NCBI GenBank assembly: GCA_001600635.1
Contig: BCKL01000001.1
Span: 662,808 to 726,807 of the forward strand
Reading direction: 5' to 3'
Origin: Leucosporidium creatinivorum
Taxonomy: Eukaryota > Basidiomycota > Microbotryomycetes > Leucosporidiales > Leucosporidiaceae
Length of the DNA stretch: 64,000 nt
The stretch's first letter is position 1. Every line of letters begins with the position of its first letter. Below, one piece after another: positions 10,524 through 22,891 of the stretch. The position numbers were made by a program, and so were the translations under genes. The notes beneath the pieces are model-generated. The model was not told the origin of the DNA. It made no database searches and was given only the letters and a program-made list of their open reading frames with translations.

Positions 10524-11974
10524 CTACTCCTTCTTACTCCTCTTCCTGCTCTCGAATGACCCTGCCTCCGTTGATCCATCGACGGCAGCAGGAGTAGCAG
10601 CGGCGTCGCCCTCGTCGTTGTCGGCGTAACGCTTCTTCTCGCCCTTGAGGCCCTTGAACTTGCGCGCCTGGAGGGTTGAAAGATCTTGAGAGTCGACGTA
10701 CACGCGGCCGACCTTGTCTCCCATGGCGTCGATCTGTGGTATGCGAGGAACGGCGAAGAGAGGGAAAAGGACGAAGATGAGGAAATGAGGGTCAGCTATG
10801 CTCAGGCGGGCGAAGAAGGTGAACCGAGCTGCTTGGCGCTGGCAACTCACATCGATGTTCTTGTTCTTCTTGGGTCCGGCAGTCGACTTCTTCACCGACT
10901 TCTTGAGGGCCGCCTTCCACATCTCGGACGAAGGCTGCTGAGTCCTCCTCATCGAGAAGGTGAAATGAGGGCCATGGGGAGCGAGCTCGATGAGCGGGGT
11001 GGGGACTCCCGAGCGCTTCATGATGACCGAGTAGGTGCGGAAGTGCACCACCGGCAGCGACTTGTCCTCCTCGTAATCGGATCCCGAGCCCTTCTGCTTG
11101 GTGCCGCCGAGGAGCGAATCGACCGCTGCTGGCGCCTTGCCCTTGCCCCCTGAAACGGCAGCCTCCATCTCGGCCTGTGCGGCGGCCGACTCGACGACCG
11201 AGGATCCTCCAATGGTGACGGAGACGACGCGCTCGAGTCCCTTGAGCGAGACGGCGTCCATCTCGACACCGCGGAAGAAGTCGAGGAGCATCGACTTGAA
11301 TTGGACGAAGGTGGGGTGCGAGTCCCACAGCGACTCGTGAGGGGTGGTGGAGGCAAAGTGGAAGAGGGGGACGGAACCAGGCGCAGTCTTGATGGTCTGT
11401 GAGTAGAGCCGAGCGGGGTCAGCTTGCTAAGTTCGGCTCAAGTTCGGTCGAGGGTTAGCGGCTCACCTTGAAGCTGGACATGGCCATGACCTCCTCAATT
11501 CCTACTTCCAGCATCTCCATGACCTCTCCAGAGAAGCAGCGAACCCAGACGAGGCCGTGCGGGCGCTTCTTGGTGTGAGTGCCGACGAGGAAGAGGGAAG
11601 CATCGTTCTTTGCCGACCAGAAGGCGAGCGACGACGAGTCCTCAAAGGGGCGGATAACGTTGGACTTGGAGAAGGAGATGGAGTGGGGCTTCTTGAGCTG
11701 GTTCTGCAGGAGGATAGCGAGCAATAGCCAGGCGAAGAAAGTGCGGTTTTTGGGTGAAGGTCAGGTTCTGGCGGACGGCAGTTGAAGCTCTGCAGTTGTT
11801 ACTTACGAGCTCTGAGAGGGCGACCTTGACCTTCTCCGAGATGCCGTTGCCTCGTACAAAGATGGCCGTCTTTGCGCCGTGCTCGACGAGCTTGGGCTCG
11901 CGCTCCTGCTGAGCTCGCTTCGAGCGAGCGTTTTTGGGTGCGGCGGGCGCGATGATGGGAGTAGGAGCCGACAT
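10524..11974 (-). CDS. RPF2: Ribosome biogenesis protein Rpf2 (Brix domain)
   Basis: Rpf2 acts with Rrs1 in the nucleolus to load 5S RNP (5S rRNA, uL18, uL5) onto pre-60S particles. Exons (minus) are 11807-11974, 11467-11703, 10851-11396 and 10524-10733, giving 386 aa. Recognisable stretches: PKNARSKRAQQEREPKLVE, AIFVRGNGISEKV, VIRPFEDSSSLAFW, KNDASLFLVGTHTKKRP and the C-terminal Brix part LIELAPHGPHFTFSMRR. The tail (DLSTLQARKFKGLKGEKKR) is basic, as in the family. A linker of ~50 residues (Ala/Gly/Lys) interrupts the second half of the domain. The start codon faces ISM1 across a 347-bp divergent promoter region. Confidence 0.95.
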
Positions 11975-12321
11975 GAGGGGCTGTAGGCGAGTAGGTGCTA
12001 GGTGTAGGCTGCTGTAATAGAGCGCTGCACGTAAAGCGAGCGAGAGAAGCGAGGTGAGAAGGAGGCAGAGAGCGGCGAGGCGTCGGACTTCACGAGAATC
12101 CTTCGCAGAGGGGGAGAGGGGGTCTCGACTTCGGCGTTGAGCTGCAGTTGCGCCGAGACAGCTTCTGTAGGATAGCAGGCCCCAATAGAAACCTGTTCAG
12201 CTCGCTCAGCTGTGACTTGAACCCTACTTCGGTGCAGGCCAGCTCTCGGCGCCTTCGCGTCTCGCTCCTTGCTCTCCCGCCTCATCTTGCTCGTCTGTAC
12301 CGTCTCATTCGCTCGGCCGGG
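11975..12321. promoter_or_regulatory. Divergent promoter region RPF2 / ISM1
   Basis: 347 bp between two start codons facing away from each other. No clear TATA element is seen. It contains the untranslated leaders of both genes. Confidence 0.4.
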
Positions 12322-15300
12322 ATGCCTCTACCACTGGCGCTACTAGAACGAGTAACGTTCAGCTGTACAACATCACCGCAGCAGCTCCACCTTAGCCAGC
12401 TTTCGACCTCCGCCTTTTGTCGCGCCGTCGCCGCTGCTGCACCGAAGCCGCGCAAACCAAAGGATGAGAAGGCGCAGTTCTATTCCAAGAGCTTGAATCT
12501 ACCTAGTACACCGTTTCCATTACGAGCGGACGCTGGCAAGCGCGAGAAGCTCTTCTGGCGGAGGACGACCGATGAGCTGTACCGTTGGCAGGTGAGTCTT
12601 TGAGCGTGTAAGAGCACCATCAGGAGCTCACTGCTCCTATCCATAGGCAGATCAAAAGGACCGGCCGCTCTTTGTACTGCACGATGGCCCGCCATACGCC
12701 AACGGGAATCTCCATACGGGTGAGCTCTGTCCTGCCGGTCCTACAGCTCATCTTGGCTAACGAGACCTCTACCATAGGCCACGCGCTCAACAAGATCACC
12801 AAGGACATCATCAACCGCTCCAAGCTGATCCAAGGCAACCGTGTCCAGTGCGTTGGCCGGCGCGCTCCTTCTCCTGCTCGAGCTGACCTTCCTGCTGCAT
12901 CAGCTACGTCCCCGGCTACGACACGCACGGCCTACCACTAGAGCTGAAAGCTTTGTCCGCTCTCAAGCTGCCAGCAGCCTCGCTCACGCCTCAAGTTATT
13001 CGCTCGGCGGCGCGCAAGGAGGCCGAGAAGGGCATCAAGATCCAAGGGGAGGAGTTCAGGTCATTCGCTGGCATGGGAGCGTTCGCTGATGAGGATGCAT
13101 ACAAGACGATGGAGTGGGCGTACGAGCAGAGACAGTTGGGCATCGTGAGGGAGATGGTTCGCAAGGGTGAGTGGAGCTCCGAGCTTTGGTCGAATAAGAT
13201 GGGCCGCTGATTCCTCATCTGCAGGCCTGATTGTCACTCACCATCGACCAACACTTTACTCACCTTCGTCAAGGACGGCTCTCGCCGAGGCGGAGCTCGA
13301 GTACCGCGACGACCACATCTCCCGCTCCGTCTACGTCTCGTTCCCCATCTCGGATCTGGGATCGCTGGCACCTGAGGTACAAAGACTCGGCCTGGAAAAG
13401 GAGAAGGTCTCACTAGCCGTGTGGACAACGACTGCATGGACTCTACCGAGCAATGTGGTGCGTAGTTGCGGATGCTCGCTCCTCGGCGTTCGCGAAGCTG
13501 ACCCGCCCTGGTCCACAGGCCGTCGCCATCTCCGAATCGATGGACTACTCCCTCGTCCGCAACTCGTTTAACAACTCCCTCCTCATTATCGCTACCGAGC
13601 GAGTCCCCGCTCTCTCCGAGATCCTCAGCTCCCCTCTCGAAACCCTCACCACCTTCTCCGGCTCCTCCCTCCTCTCGACGACCTACATCAGCCCTCTCTC
13701 CTCCTCTTCCTGCTCCTCATCACCACCCCGAACCATCTTCCTCGCCTCCTACGTCACTTCCACCACCGGAACAGGTCTCGTCCACACAGCTCCAGCACAC
13801 GGAGTAGAGGACTGGGAAGCCTGGCGAGCTCATCAGCTCGCCCTTCACCCCGATCAACCACTCTCGGATACCCTCTGCGCAGTAGATGGCTCAGGGAAGC
13901 TCATGCCTGAGGTGTTGGAGAAGCTAGTGGAGCCGGATGTGGCTGAGCGGTTGGGAGGAAAGGACGTGCTCGGCGATGGGACGGGTGCTGTTATCGAGGT
14001 GCTGGTGGAGAGGGGGACGCTGTTGAAGGAGGTGGAGGTGCAGCATAAGTTTCCCTATGATTGGAGGACGAAGAAGCCCGTCATCTTTCGGTGAGTGGTG
14101 GTCGTTCGGTCAAAGCGATGGAGGGCTTGCTGACTCCCCTCTCTGACGCTGATGAACAGAGCTTCGAGCCAATGGTTCGCCAACCTGGAGAACGTCAAGG
14201 AGGATGCGGTGAAGGCTATCGAGGACGTGGAGTTCGTCCCACCACGAGGTGCGCTCGCTTGCTCGCGACCCGCTTCCATCGCCGAGCTCACCCATCTCAC
14301 TCTTCACAGGCCGCAAGACCCTCGAGATGTACGTTCGAGGTCGCTCGGAATGGTGCATCTCCCGCCAACGCGCCTGGGGTGTTCCCATCCCCGTCGTCTA
14401 CTCCTACCCCTCCGCTTCCGACCCTGTCGCCTCCTCCACTCCTTACCTCACGCCCTCCAACGTCGACCACATCATATCCGTCCTCGACTCCAAGGCGCAG
14501 GGAACGGACTACTGGTGGACAGGCGAGGCAGAAGAGTTTGTCGAGCCCCAAGAGCTGGCGAGGTCGAAGGCCGAGGGAAGGAGTTGGCGCAAGGGAGTCG
14601 ACACGATGGACGTTTGGTTCGACTCGGGCTGCTCGTGGACTATGCTGCGCGATTTGAACCTTCGTCCCCAGGCGCCGGAGAAGCCTTACGCTGATGTCTA
14701 CCTCGAGGGGTCGGATCAGCACCGAGGATGGTTCCAGTCGAGTCTGTTGACTGCTATCTCGGCGGCGGAGGAGGTCGGAGGGAAGAAGAAGGCGCCGTAT
14801 GGGACTGTTATTACCCATGGCATGGTGCTAGACGAGAAGGGTCGGAAGATGAGCAAGAGCTTGGGCAACATCCTCCCTCCCTCGACCATCATCAAGGGCG
14901 GCAAGGTGAGGTCCTCCTTTCGTCTCCTCGCGACTCTCGCTGACCTTTCCTCTCTCTGCAGAACTTGCAAAAGCAGCCAGCCTACGGAACCGACCTCCTT
15001 CGCGTCTGGGTCGCTTCGGTCGACTCGACTCGCGACGTCCTCATCGGCCCCGCCGTCCTCGCTCAGACGTTCGAGGCGCTCCGCAAGATGCGCAACACGG
15101 CTCGCTTCATGCTCGGTAACACCGCTGGCGCAGTGAAGGAGGAGTTGGCGGTCGAGGAGCTGAGCTTGGTGAGTTCGACCCTGCGCCGAGCGAGATTAAA
15201 GGGCTGATTGCCTTCCACCGCAGATCGACCGCTACATCTTGCACGAGCTGTACGAGCTCGACCAGCTCGCTCGTGACGCCTACAATACCTACACTTTCAG

Positions 15301-16344
15301 CCGAGGTACGCCTTCCTCGCTCCTTCCTCTTCGGCGTCGCTCACCCCTCCCGCCTTCGCAGTTTACCAAGCCCTCGCCACCTTCTCCAACACGACCCTTT
15401 CCTCCTTCTACTTTGACGTCATCAAGGACTCGCTCTATGCTGATGCCAAGAGCTCGCTTGAACGTCGAAGGGTAGTCTACACGTTGCAGAAGGTGCGCTG
15501 CCTTCCTCTCCCCCTCCGCTCGTTGTCGAACCGAGCTGATCCGCGCTGTACAACAGGTCCTCGACAGCTACACCTCCATCCTAGCTCCCATGGCCCCGCT
15601 GCTAGCGGAGGAGATCCACCATTTTGCCCAGGGAGCAGGCGCCGATCCCAAGGCCGATGTCATCGAAGCAGGCTCCGTCTTCGAGAAGGTTTGGCGAGCA
15701 CCGGTGCGTTCGCTTCTCAGCTTCTGAACCGTAACGCGAGCCTTGCTGACACTCTCCTCGTCCTGCAGAGCGAGAGCTGGAACTCGCCTGAGGTCAAGAG
15801 TGAGATGGAGGAGCTGTTCAAGGTTCGCGAGGAGGTTATGAGCTTGCTGGAGCAGGCTAGGGAGAAGAAGTGTGCTCTTTTGAGCTACTCTGGGTCCTCG
15901 AGCTCTCGCTGACCCGCTCTGCTTTCAATCAGGCTCATCGGCAGCTCGACCGAGGCGACCGTGGTCATTTCGAACCCTCCTGCTCTCCTTCGGAAGCATG
16001 GTGAGCGATCCTGAGCTCGATCATTAGTACCAAGCTCATTATGCCTCCTCTCATCCCACAGCCGACCTCCTCAAGACCCTCTTCATCGTCTCGGACGTCT
16101 CCCTCGTCGACGAGCCTCTCACGCCCTCGACCGAATGGCACTTCAGCTCAGGTGAGTTGCTTCTTTATAACTCGCCATGCGTCGGTCGCATCACTGACCC
16201 TCTTATTCAGGCTCCATCACCGTCCAACCAGCGACGCTGACCAAATGCCCTCGGTGCTGGACCTTCTCCAAGCCCGCCGAGTCCGAGCGAGGCGTCTGCG
16301 CTCGGTGTCATGAGGTTGTGGGAGAGGTGCCGCATTCGCATTAG
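12322..16344 (+). CDS. ISM1: Mitochondrial isoleucyl-tRNA synthetase
   Basis: Class I aminoacyl-tRNA synthetase charging mitochondrial tRNA-Ile. There are sixteen exons: 12322-12591, 12647-12719, 12778-12847, 12904-13166, 13225-13457, 13519-14090, 14160-14248, 14310-14905, 14962-15168, 15224-15305, 15362-15492, 15557-15703, 15769-15869, 15933-16000, 16062-16151, 16211-16344 (1041 aa, all phases join). The HIGH-type motif is HTGH at residues 113-116 after [11 protein letters not shown]. The KMSKS motif is at 703-707. The editing/CP1 insertion carries the [12 protein letters not shown] region. The C-terminus ends with a zinc-binding knuckle (CPRCW...CARC), a bacterial/mitochondrial IleRS trait. 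The first ~45 residues are Ser/Arg/Ala-rich and fit a mitochondrial presequence. Confidence 0.95.
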
Positions 16345-16547
16345 TAGTAGCTGTGACTGTTCGCAACACCGCTCTTTCTTATTCACTTCGCCCGCCTCTC
16401 ATTCGCCTGCGAACCAAGCCGACTTGAGCTGCTCAAGAGCGAGCTGCTGATTGCACCAAGACTGAATACGAACTAGAAACAAGTAAAACAAAGTAACAAG
16501 ATCCACAACAGTAATACAGAGCTCAGTCTGACCTCCCATTCGACACA

Positions 16548-18733
16548 TCACTGCGACGCCTTCCTCTCGGGCACCAGCGTCGACTGTCGGCTCGGAGGGA
16601 TGATGGTCGAAGAGCGAGAGTGGGGAGCCGGACGGGTCGGCTGGCTGGGTCGGGGGCCCTCGACTTCTACGACTTGCGACTCGTGCTTCTTGGTGTGATA
16701 CCTCTCAGCACCAGCCGACTTGAGCGTCCTCCTGGCCTCCTCGGCGAGGGCTTCCTCCTGGGCGAGCTCATCCTCGTCGAGATCCGAGTCGTCGCCGTTA
16801 TCCTCATCGTCATCCTCCTCATCATCATCCGACTCCTCGTCCGAATCCTCCACAGGCGAAACCGGAGCGCGATGGATGGTCGACCTTCCTCCAACAGCGA
16901 GCTTGCCGAGCTTGTCCGAGAGGCGCTGAGCATGTCCCGAGTCCTCATCGTCCCCGTGGTGTCGAGGAGGAGTGCCAATAGACATGGGCGAGTCGATGGT
17001 GGCTCCAGCGGTGGTGAGGGAGGGAGCCGAGATCGAGTGCTCGAAAGGCTTGCTGCCAATGGCGGGAGAAGCTTCGGGAGTGGCGGTGACGACGTTGAGG
17101 GAGGGGCGAGTCATGCCGAGGAGGCTGTGCTGGGGTTTGGGAGTGTTGGAGGTGGAGATGGTCGGTGTCGTAGTGGAGGAGGAAGGGTTGGTCGAAGGGT
17201 GTGGACGTTCGGTGCCGGTCGTTGGAGCAGGCGAAGGCGATCGATTCTGCTCCATAGTCGTATCCCCCTCGCCATCCTCGTCGTCCAAGGCGAAGGGCAC
17301 GTCCCCGTCCACTCCCTCGCCCTCCTCATCCTCGGCATTGATCTCGGCGTCCTGCTCCTCCTCTCGCTTCCTCTGCGCCTCCTCCTCCGCAGCTTTCTTC
17401 TCCGCCTCCCTCTGCGCCCTCCTCTTCTTAATCCACGCCATCCCTCCTCCATCATCCTCATCCTCTACCGCCTGCGCCGACTTGCTGCTCACGCTCCCAA
17501 CACTCGCTCCCGCTCCCCACTCATTGAATGTAGGATCCGGCGCCGATATGCTCATCGGCCGCTTGGCCGTCCTCGACCTCTGAGCCACAGGAGGGTACTG
17601 AGCCCTCCTCGACTCCCTCGGTCCGCCCGAATCGCCCGACTCCCACGTCCTCGTCTTGCGCATGGGGATGCCCGTCGGTCGGAATCCCCCGCCTCCTTCC
17701 ATGGACGACCCTCGAGAGATGTCGGATTCGTTACTCGAGACGCGGGAAAGCGAGTCGGCCGAGGAGGAGGTCCGGCCTTTCGAGCTCGACCGCTTCTTCT
17801 TGCCGACGAGGCCAAAGCTGAGCGGTCGAAGGAGCTTGGAGGTGTAGCTACTGGAGCCGCTGCCTCGGTCCTCATCGTCGGCGGAGCGGCGACCGCCAAA
17901 GGAGGTGTCGCTCTTCCAGCTGCCGAACATGGATCCCGTACGGCCGGTGTCGCGCTCGTCCTCGTCGTCCTCGTCGTCCATGGCGTCGAGAGCTCCTCGC
18001 TCGTAGGTGAGACCCGCCGATTGAGTCCGCGAGAGCTCCTCGCCGAGGTCGTCGAGGCCTGCAACATCCCATTCGCCGTCCCTGCCTGTAATCTCGGGCA
18101 GAGGGGCGAAACGAATCTTGCGGTTCTCGAGCGACTCGATTTTGGTGAGACCCGTGTCGGAGAGGATGGTGGTAGGCATGCCAGGACGAGGGCTGACGGT
18201 GGTTCCCCGAGTCGCCGAATCGCGCGAGACGGATCGACCGCGGTCGTCGGTGGGTGAGGAGGGTACAGAGGCGAGGGACGAGGCGTAAGAGGAGCGATTG
18301 GCGAGGTCGGAGCCGGAGAGGACGCGAGGGAGGTTCACCGAGGCGAGGGAGGATGCCGCCGAGGAGTTGTTGTAAGGGCTGATGAGAGGGGGAGAGTTGG
18401 GCGTAGAGGGTGGTCGAAGTGGGCTGTGGGTGTATGGAATACACGGATGTAGCGAGGGAGCGAAAGAACCGTCAGCTAAGAACCCTCTGAGACGGTGACG
18501 ATCCCCAGCAACGAGCGCCAAGTGGAGCTGTCTTGATACCGAAGTCAGGACGTGGCGCGGTGTACTCACTTGATAAGGATGCCCATGGGATTTCCAGCAG
18601 CTTGGTAAGGCGGCTGTAGCCTGCTCGTCTGCCTGCTGAGCGATAGGCCTTCCTCGTCGCCGTTGGCAGCGGGTTTCTCCCCCTTGCTGCTGCTGCTGCC
18701 TACTCCCATCGCGCGCATCATGACGGCTGCCAT
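16548..18733 (-). CDS. Acidic Ser-rich protein of unknown function
   Basis: Two exons, 18570-18733 and 16548-18423 (679 aa). The 146-nt intron is gtgagtac...ccacag. I do not recognise the family. The N-terminus (MAAVMMRAMGVG, then Ser/Lys) is followed by a short conserved-looking block NRKIRFAPLPEITGRDGEWD (~170-190) and Ser/Arg-rich stretches that resemble kinase-target regions. A predicted coiled coil lies around KKRRAQREAEKKAAEEEAQ, with several acidic runs near it (DSDEESDDDEEDDDEDN). It ends in a basic Ser/Pro tail. No transmembrane segment is visible. Alternative starts (MMRAMG) lie a few codons in. Confidence 0.7.
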
Positions 18734-19738
18734 GTTGTTCTAGTCGTAGTAGTTGGAAGGCGAAAGGAAGGAGGTGCAAAGCTGGCCAAGGGAGGGATTT
18801 TTAAGCGCGCGAAGCGCGAGAGAAGTAGTTGCGGAGGTGCGAGGTCGATTGAAGGCGGGAAACAGCGCGGGTGCGGTTCGGGGTTGATGGGATGTACAGC
18901 AGGAAGGCTGTGTAGGTGATTCGACTGTTGCTGCTGCTGCGAAGCGCTGGCTGGGACTGGCTGCTGTCGAAGGAGGTTGCCGGTGGGTCTGAGAGAGTCT
19001 CGTCTGCAGCACGAGTGGGGGGAGGAGATGAGGCGGTAAAAGCTGTACAAGATGAGCATTAGCAGGGGTACAGAATAAGCCTTAGAAAACGCTGTAAAGC
19101 CTTACCGAGTCGTGTGTGCTGGTAGTGGTCCGAGTTGAAGCCGTAGATAGCTCGTAGCGCCAAGGCAAGGCAATGCAGGCTCTCGCAGAGGGAAGGGAAG
19201 GGATCGTAGGTGGCGGTATACTCAGTCGAAGGCTGGCGCAGGCGGAAGCTAAAGAGGTGCAGAAACGACGGTGCTGCTTTGCAGCGAGCGAGACGAGGTG
19301 ATGGTACAAGTCCCAAGGCGGTCAAGCTGACTTGGTTACGAGCTCGTAAGGAGGTTCCCCGCAATGTCTAGAACCTCGTTCCCGCTGCCTTTCAGCTTCA
19401 TTCCAACTGTAACTCATCGTTCGCCTCGGTTATAACGCCATACAGCCCCGCTCCGCTCCATCTGGTGACCTTCATCTCAGCGGGGAGTCATGCAGAAATC
19501 GCGGAAGGCGTACAGGAGCAAGTCCAGTTCGGCGATGGTGGAAGCCGCTCCTGAGCGTGAACCAACGAAGGCGATGATTCGTACCGCGTGCAAGAGCTAC
19601 TTCTGTAGATCAAGTGATGTGTATCGAAGAGTCACGGAACAGCAACGGAAGAAGCTACAGCCTTCTTTCGGAGCTCATCTCAACGCTCGCTCGGGGCGAT
19701 CCCTGCTCGACTGCTGCACCGAATGGAATAACAGCCAA
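18734..19738 (-). promoter_or_regulatory. Upstream region and 5' leader of the unknown acidic protein
   Basis: About 1 kb between two minus-strand genes. A 5'-leader intron is likely at about 19042-19106 (minus: gtaaggc...tgctaatgc...ttgtacag). CAG/CTG-rich sequence near 18920-18960 reads as leader. The far part is the 3' side of RRP45. No further gene is recognised. Confidence 0.45.
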
Positions 19739-21032
19739 CTACCTGACCTCCACCACCGTCTTCTTCGCCTCCCTCTCCAAACTAGTCTTGATCAAAGCAT
19801 CCACCTCCTTGACCCTCTGCACGCCAATCTGGATGACCTTCATGATATCGTCGGCCGGGAGGGGGACTCCTCCTGCTTTACTGAGGACGCAGATCTCTTG
19901 CTGCGAGTTGAGGGTGAGGGTGAGAGTACCCGAGGCGAGGAGGGATTCGAGGTGGGAGGGGTCGAGCACGGCGAGGGAGCTGCGAGGCGAGGAGGAGGAG
20001 GGAGGGGAGGGAGGAGAGGAAGAGGTAGGTCAGCGCTGTTTGTTGAGGGTGGAGCAGAGATGCAGCAGAAGCAGAAGATGATTGCCTCCTCCTCGACATA
20101 GCCTCGAAAGCGACCAGCAGGAATTGTGAAGTCACTCACTCGTCGCCGAAGAAAGCGAAAGTCAGGCAAATCGGAGTGTGGTGAATGGCGAGGGGGATTG
20201 GTACATGCTCAGCCATTGAGTGCTATCCTCGTCGAAGAAGGTCAGCTAACTGCTCGCCCTCGCCTCAGCTACAACCACTCACAATCGTCACATCCTCTCC
20301 AATGACCGTCACGTCCGGCCGCCTGAAATGCCGCAGAGCCGTGATGGCCGCAATGGAAGCACAATCAAGCATGTTGCCATCGTCATCGAGGAAGTGGACG
20401 TCTACGCGTATTGACCACACCTGTGCGAGGCGAGTGTCAGCTCGGAGAAGGGAGCGCCGAGCAAGGGAAGGAGAGCTCACCTTCTGACCAGCGACAATGC
20501 AGAGAGCTTCTCGGTCTACTGCCTCACTTCGCCGCAGAGCCTTCTCGAGCAGCTTTGCCATCAGAACCTCCTCATCCGAAGCCCTGCGAGTAGCGAAGGG
20601 GAAGAGGAAACGATTAGCTCGGGGCTCTTCAGATCGCCGAAACCAAGCCTGACAGCCGAAGGATCGGTAGATGATAGACTCACCTTCCTGCTTCGTATGC
20701 GCTGGATGCCATAGAACTGATCTCGGTCGACAGAACGAGGAAGCCTTCGTACGGCCGATCTGCGAGCGGCTTGACAATCTCGCCCGAGACCTGTACCACG
20801 ACCCTGCGACAGCACCAGAACATCAGCACCAAACTCTCCCACCTCGCTCACCCCTCACTAAAACATACCTAGTCTCCCCCAGCCTGCACTCGACCCATCC
20901 GAGCTCCTCGCCAAAGCTCAACTTTACGTCCCTCATATCATACGGCGAGCGGCCATCGGTGCGCAGTCCTTGCTGTAGCGCTTTATGCAGAAACTCGGAC
21001 TCGTTGATGGAGGGATCGACTTCTCGTGGCAT
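19739..21032 (-). CDS. RRP45: Exosome core subunit Rrp45 (RNase PH-like)
   Basis: Structural subunit of the nine-subunit RNA exosome ring (3'-5' RNA process and decay; catalytically inactive in eukaryotes). Exons (minus) are 20869-21032, 20684-20803, 20481-20583, 20283-20420, 20140-20222 and 19739-19979 (282 aa). Signature N-terminus: MPREVDPSINESEFL, then LRTDGRSPYDMRDVKLSFG. It is followed by YEGFLVLSTEISSMAS, LCIVAGQKVWSIRVDVHFLD, ASIAAITALRHFRRPDV and PIPLAIHHTPICLTFAFF. The C-terminus ends after the RNase PH fold, without the long tail of human EXOSC9. Confidence 0.93.
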
Positions 21033-21397
21033 GGTGCAGGAGAGGCGAAAGGCGCTGGGGCTGTTTTGCGACGAAGAGACGGTGGATTTGGGCTGGGAGA
21101 GCTGCGGGTTAACGGGAGAGGAGGTTGTAGGAGTGTAGTTGACGTAGAGCTGATCCGAGTGTTATTCTGTGGCGAGTATTGAAAGCGAACGAGCGGTACG
21201 GGTCCAACCTGCTCCAGCGCTTTTGCGACCGAGCACTCTCCCTCCTCCGCTTCACTCGACTCCCGTCTCGACCTCGTTTCTGTACCCGATCAGAAGCTCT
21301 GTAGTAGCTAGGACCGCTCGCTCTTCATACACCTACAGCAGCTCGCCAGTCGCTTCCCCTTCGAGCCGCTCTCTCACTCCCCCGTCGCCCGCTCAAC
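21033..21397. promoter_or_regulatory. Divergent promoter region RRP45 / SF3B4
   Basis: 365 bp between facing-away start codons; no TATA element obvious. Confidence 0.4.
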
Positions 21398-22565
21398 ATG
21401 TCTGGCAAGCCTCAGGAGGATCGTAATCAGGAGGCTACCGTCTACATGGTCAGTTGTAGCTCTGTAGCTCCTGCCAAGCGCCCGCTGACTCTGTATCGTT
21501 CTCAGGGTAACCTCGACGAGCGAGCGACGGATGCTCTCGTTTGGGAGCTCATGCTGCAGGCTGGTCCCGTCGGTGAGTTTTGCGCCGAGTCTCAGCGTGT
21601 AGAGAGCTACATGTCTAACCGCTGCCTCACTCCCACCAGTCAACGTCCATCTTCCCAAGGACCGCATCTCAATGTCGCATCAAGGCTACGGCTTCTGCGA
21701 GTTTCTCACCGAGGAAGACGCCGACTACGCCTGCAAGATTATGAACCAGATCAAGCTGTATGGAAAGCCCATCCGCGTCAACAAGGTGCGTCTTGAAGCT
21801 GGGGACTGGGAGACGAGGAGCGCGACGAGGAGAGAGCTGACTTTGGAACGCGCATGGCTACAACAGGCCTCGTCGGACAGGAAGCAGGTCGACATTGGAG
21901 CCAATCTGTTCGTCGGTAATCTCGACCCCAACGTGGACGAGCGCATGCTCTTCGACACCTTCATGGCCTTCGGCACCCTCGTCCAGCCCGCCAAGGTGCG
22001 CCTCCCTTTCGCTCTTTCCTTACTCTGAAGGTGTGACTGACCTTCCGAACACTACTAGATCTCTCGCGACCTAGCAACCGGCGCCTCCAAGGGCTACGGC
22101 TTCATCTCGTTCGACTCCTTCGAAGCCTCGGACGCCGCCATCGAGTCGATGAACAACCAATTCCTCATGAACAAGCCCGTGAACGTCGGCTACGCGTTCA
22201 AGAAGGACGGCAAGGGCGAGCGTCACGGCACTCCCGCCGAACGACTACTCGCTGCCCAGGCGCGCAAGAATAACGTGATGCCGGCTGGGATGCCCCCTCC
22301 TCCGCCAGGGATGGGAATGGGACAAGGTGGATTCCGTCCCCCACCGCCACCGATGATGGGAGGTCAAGGGTACGGAATGCCTGGGATGCAGCAGATTCAA
22401 GGCCCCCCGCCTGGCTTCCTCACGGGTGCCAACAGCTATGGAGGAACGATCGCTCCCCCTCCGCCACCACCTGGGATGCCCATGTATGGAGGAGGACCGC
22501 CTCAAGGGCATGGACCGTACGGCGGATTTATCCCCCCTCCCCCGCCTCCACCCGGCTTCCATTGA
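21398..22565 (+). CDS. HSH49: Splicing factor SF3b subunit 4 (two RRMs, Pro/Gly tail)
   Basis: U2 snRNP SF3b component that contacts pre-mRNA near the branch site and binds SF3B2. Exons are 21398-21448, 21506-21572, 21640-21785, 21867-21995 and 22059-22565 (299 aa). RRM1 begins [20 protein letters not shown], with RNP1 [11 protein letters not shown]2 begins [16 protein letters not shown], with RNP1 KGYGFISF. The C-terminus is a Pro/Gly/Met tail with repeated PPPPPGM-type runs, as in human SF3B4 and unlike the short S. cerevisiae Hsh49. Confidence 0.96.
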
Positions 22566-22891
22566 GCTTGGACTTCGGCGATGGTGTCGGAGGACGAAAA
22601 AGGTCGCTAGTCTTTGTGTATCGACAGGCGACGACGAGCTGAATGTATCGAGTAGTGTGCTAGATCTGGGTCGGCTCTAGGCGAGCCGTTTGTGTGATTG
22701 GAGAGTCGTCGACTGAGAGTCTTCGGCTGAGAGTCGTTGCGCCGAGCTTCGCTTTTCGGATTCGCAGAAGGTCGCTTCGATCGCTCTCGTCACGACGGTG
22801 ACTGAACTGGGTAAGCGGTCGATGTAAAGATGTGCTATGATATGCTATAGTGAATGTGAGCTTCTCCCATCCTCAAAGCTTCTTTCCGCTG
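22566..22891. other. Convergent 3' region SF3B4 / MFS transporter
   Basis: 326 bp of 3' untranslated sequence of two convergent genes. Nothing else is seen. Confidence 0.4.

Noticed and set aside
16620-18257. 545-codon plus-strand ORF
   Set aside because: Antisense shadow of the acidic Ser-rich protein. Its composition (Leu/Arg/Val) mirrors the complementary codons and it has no domain.
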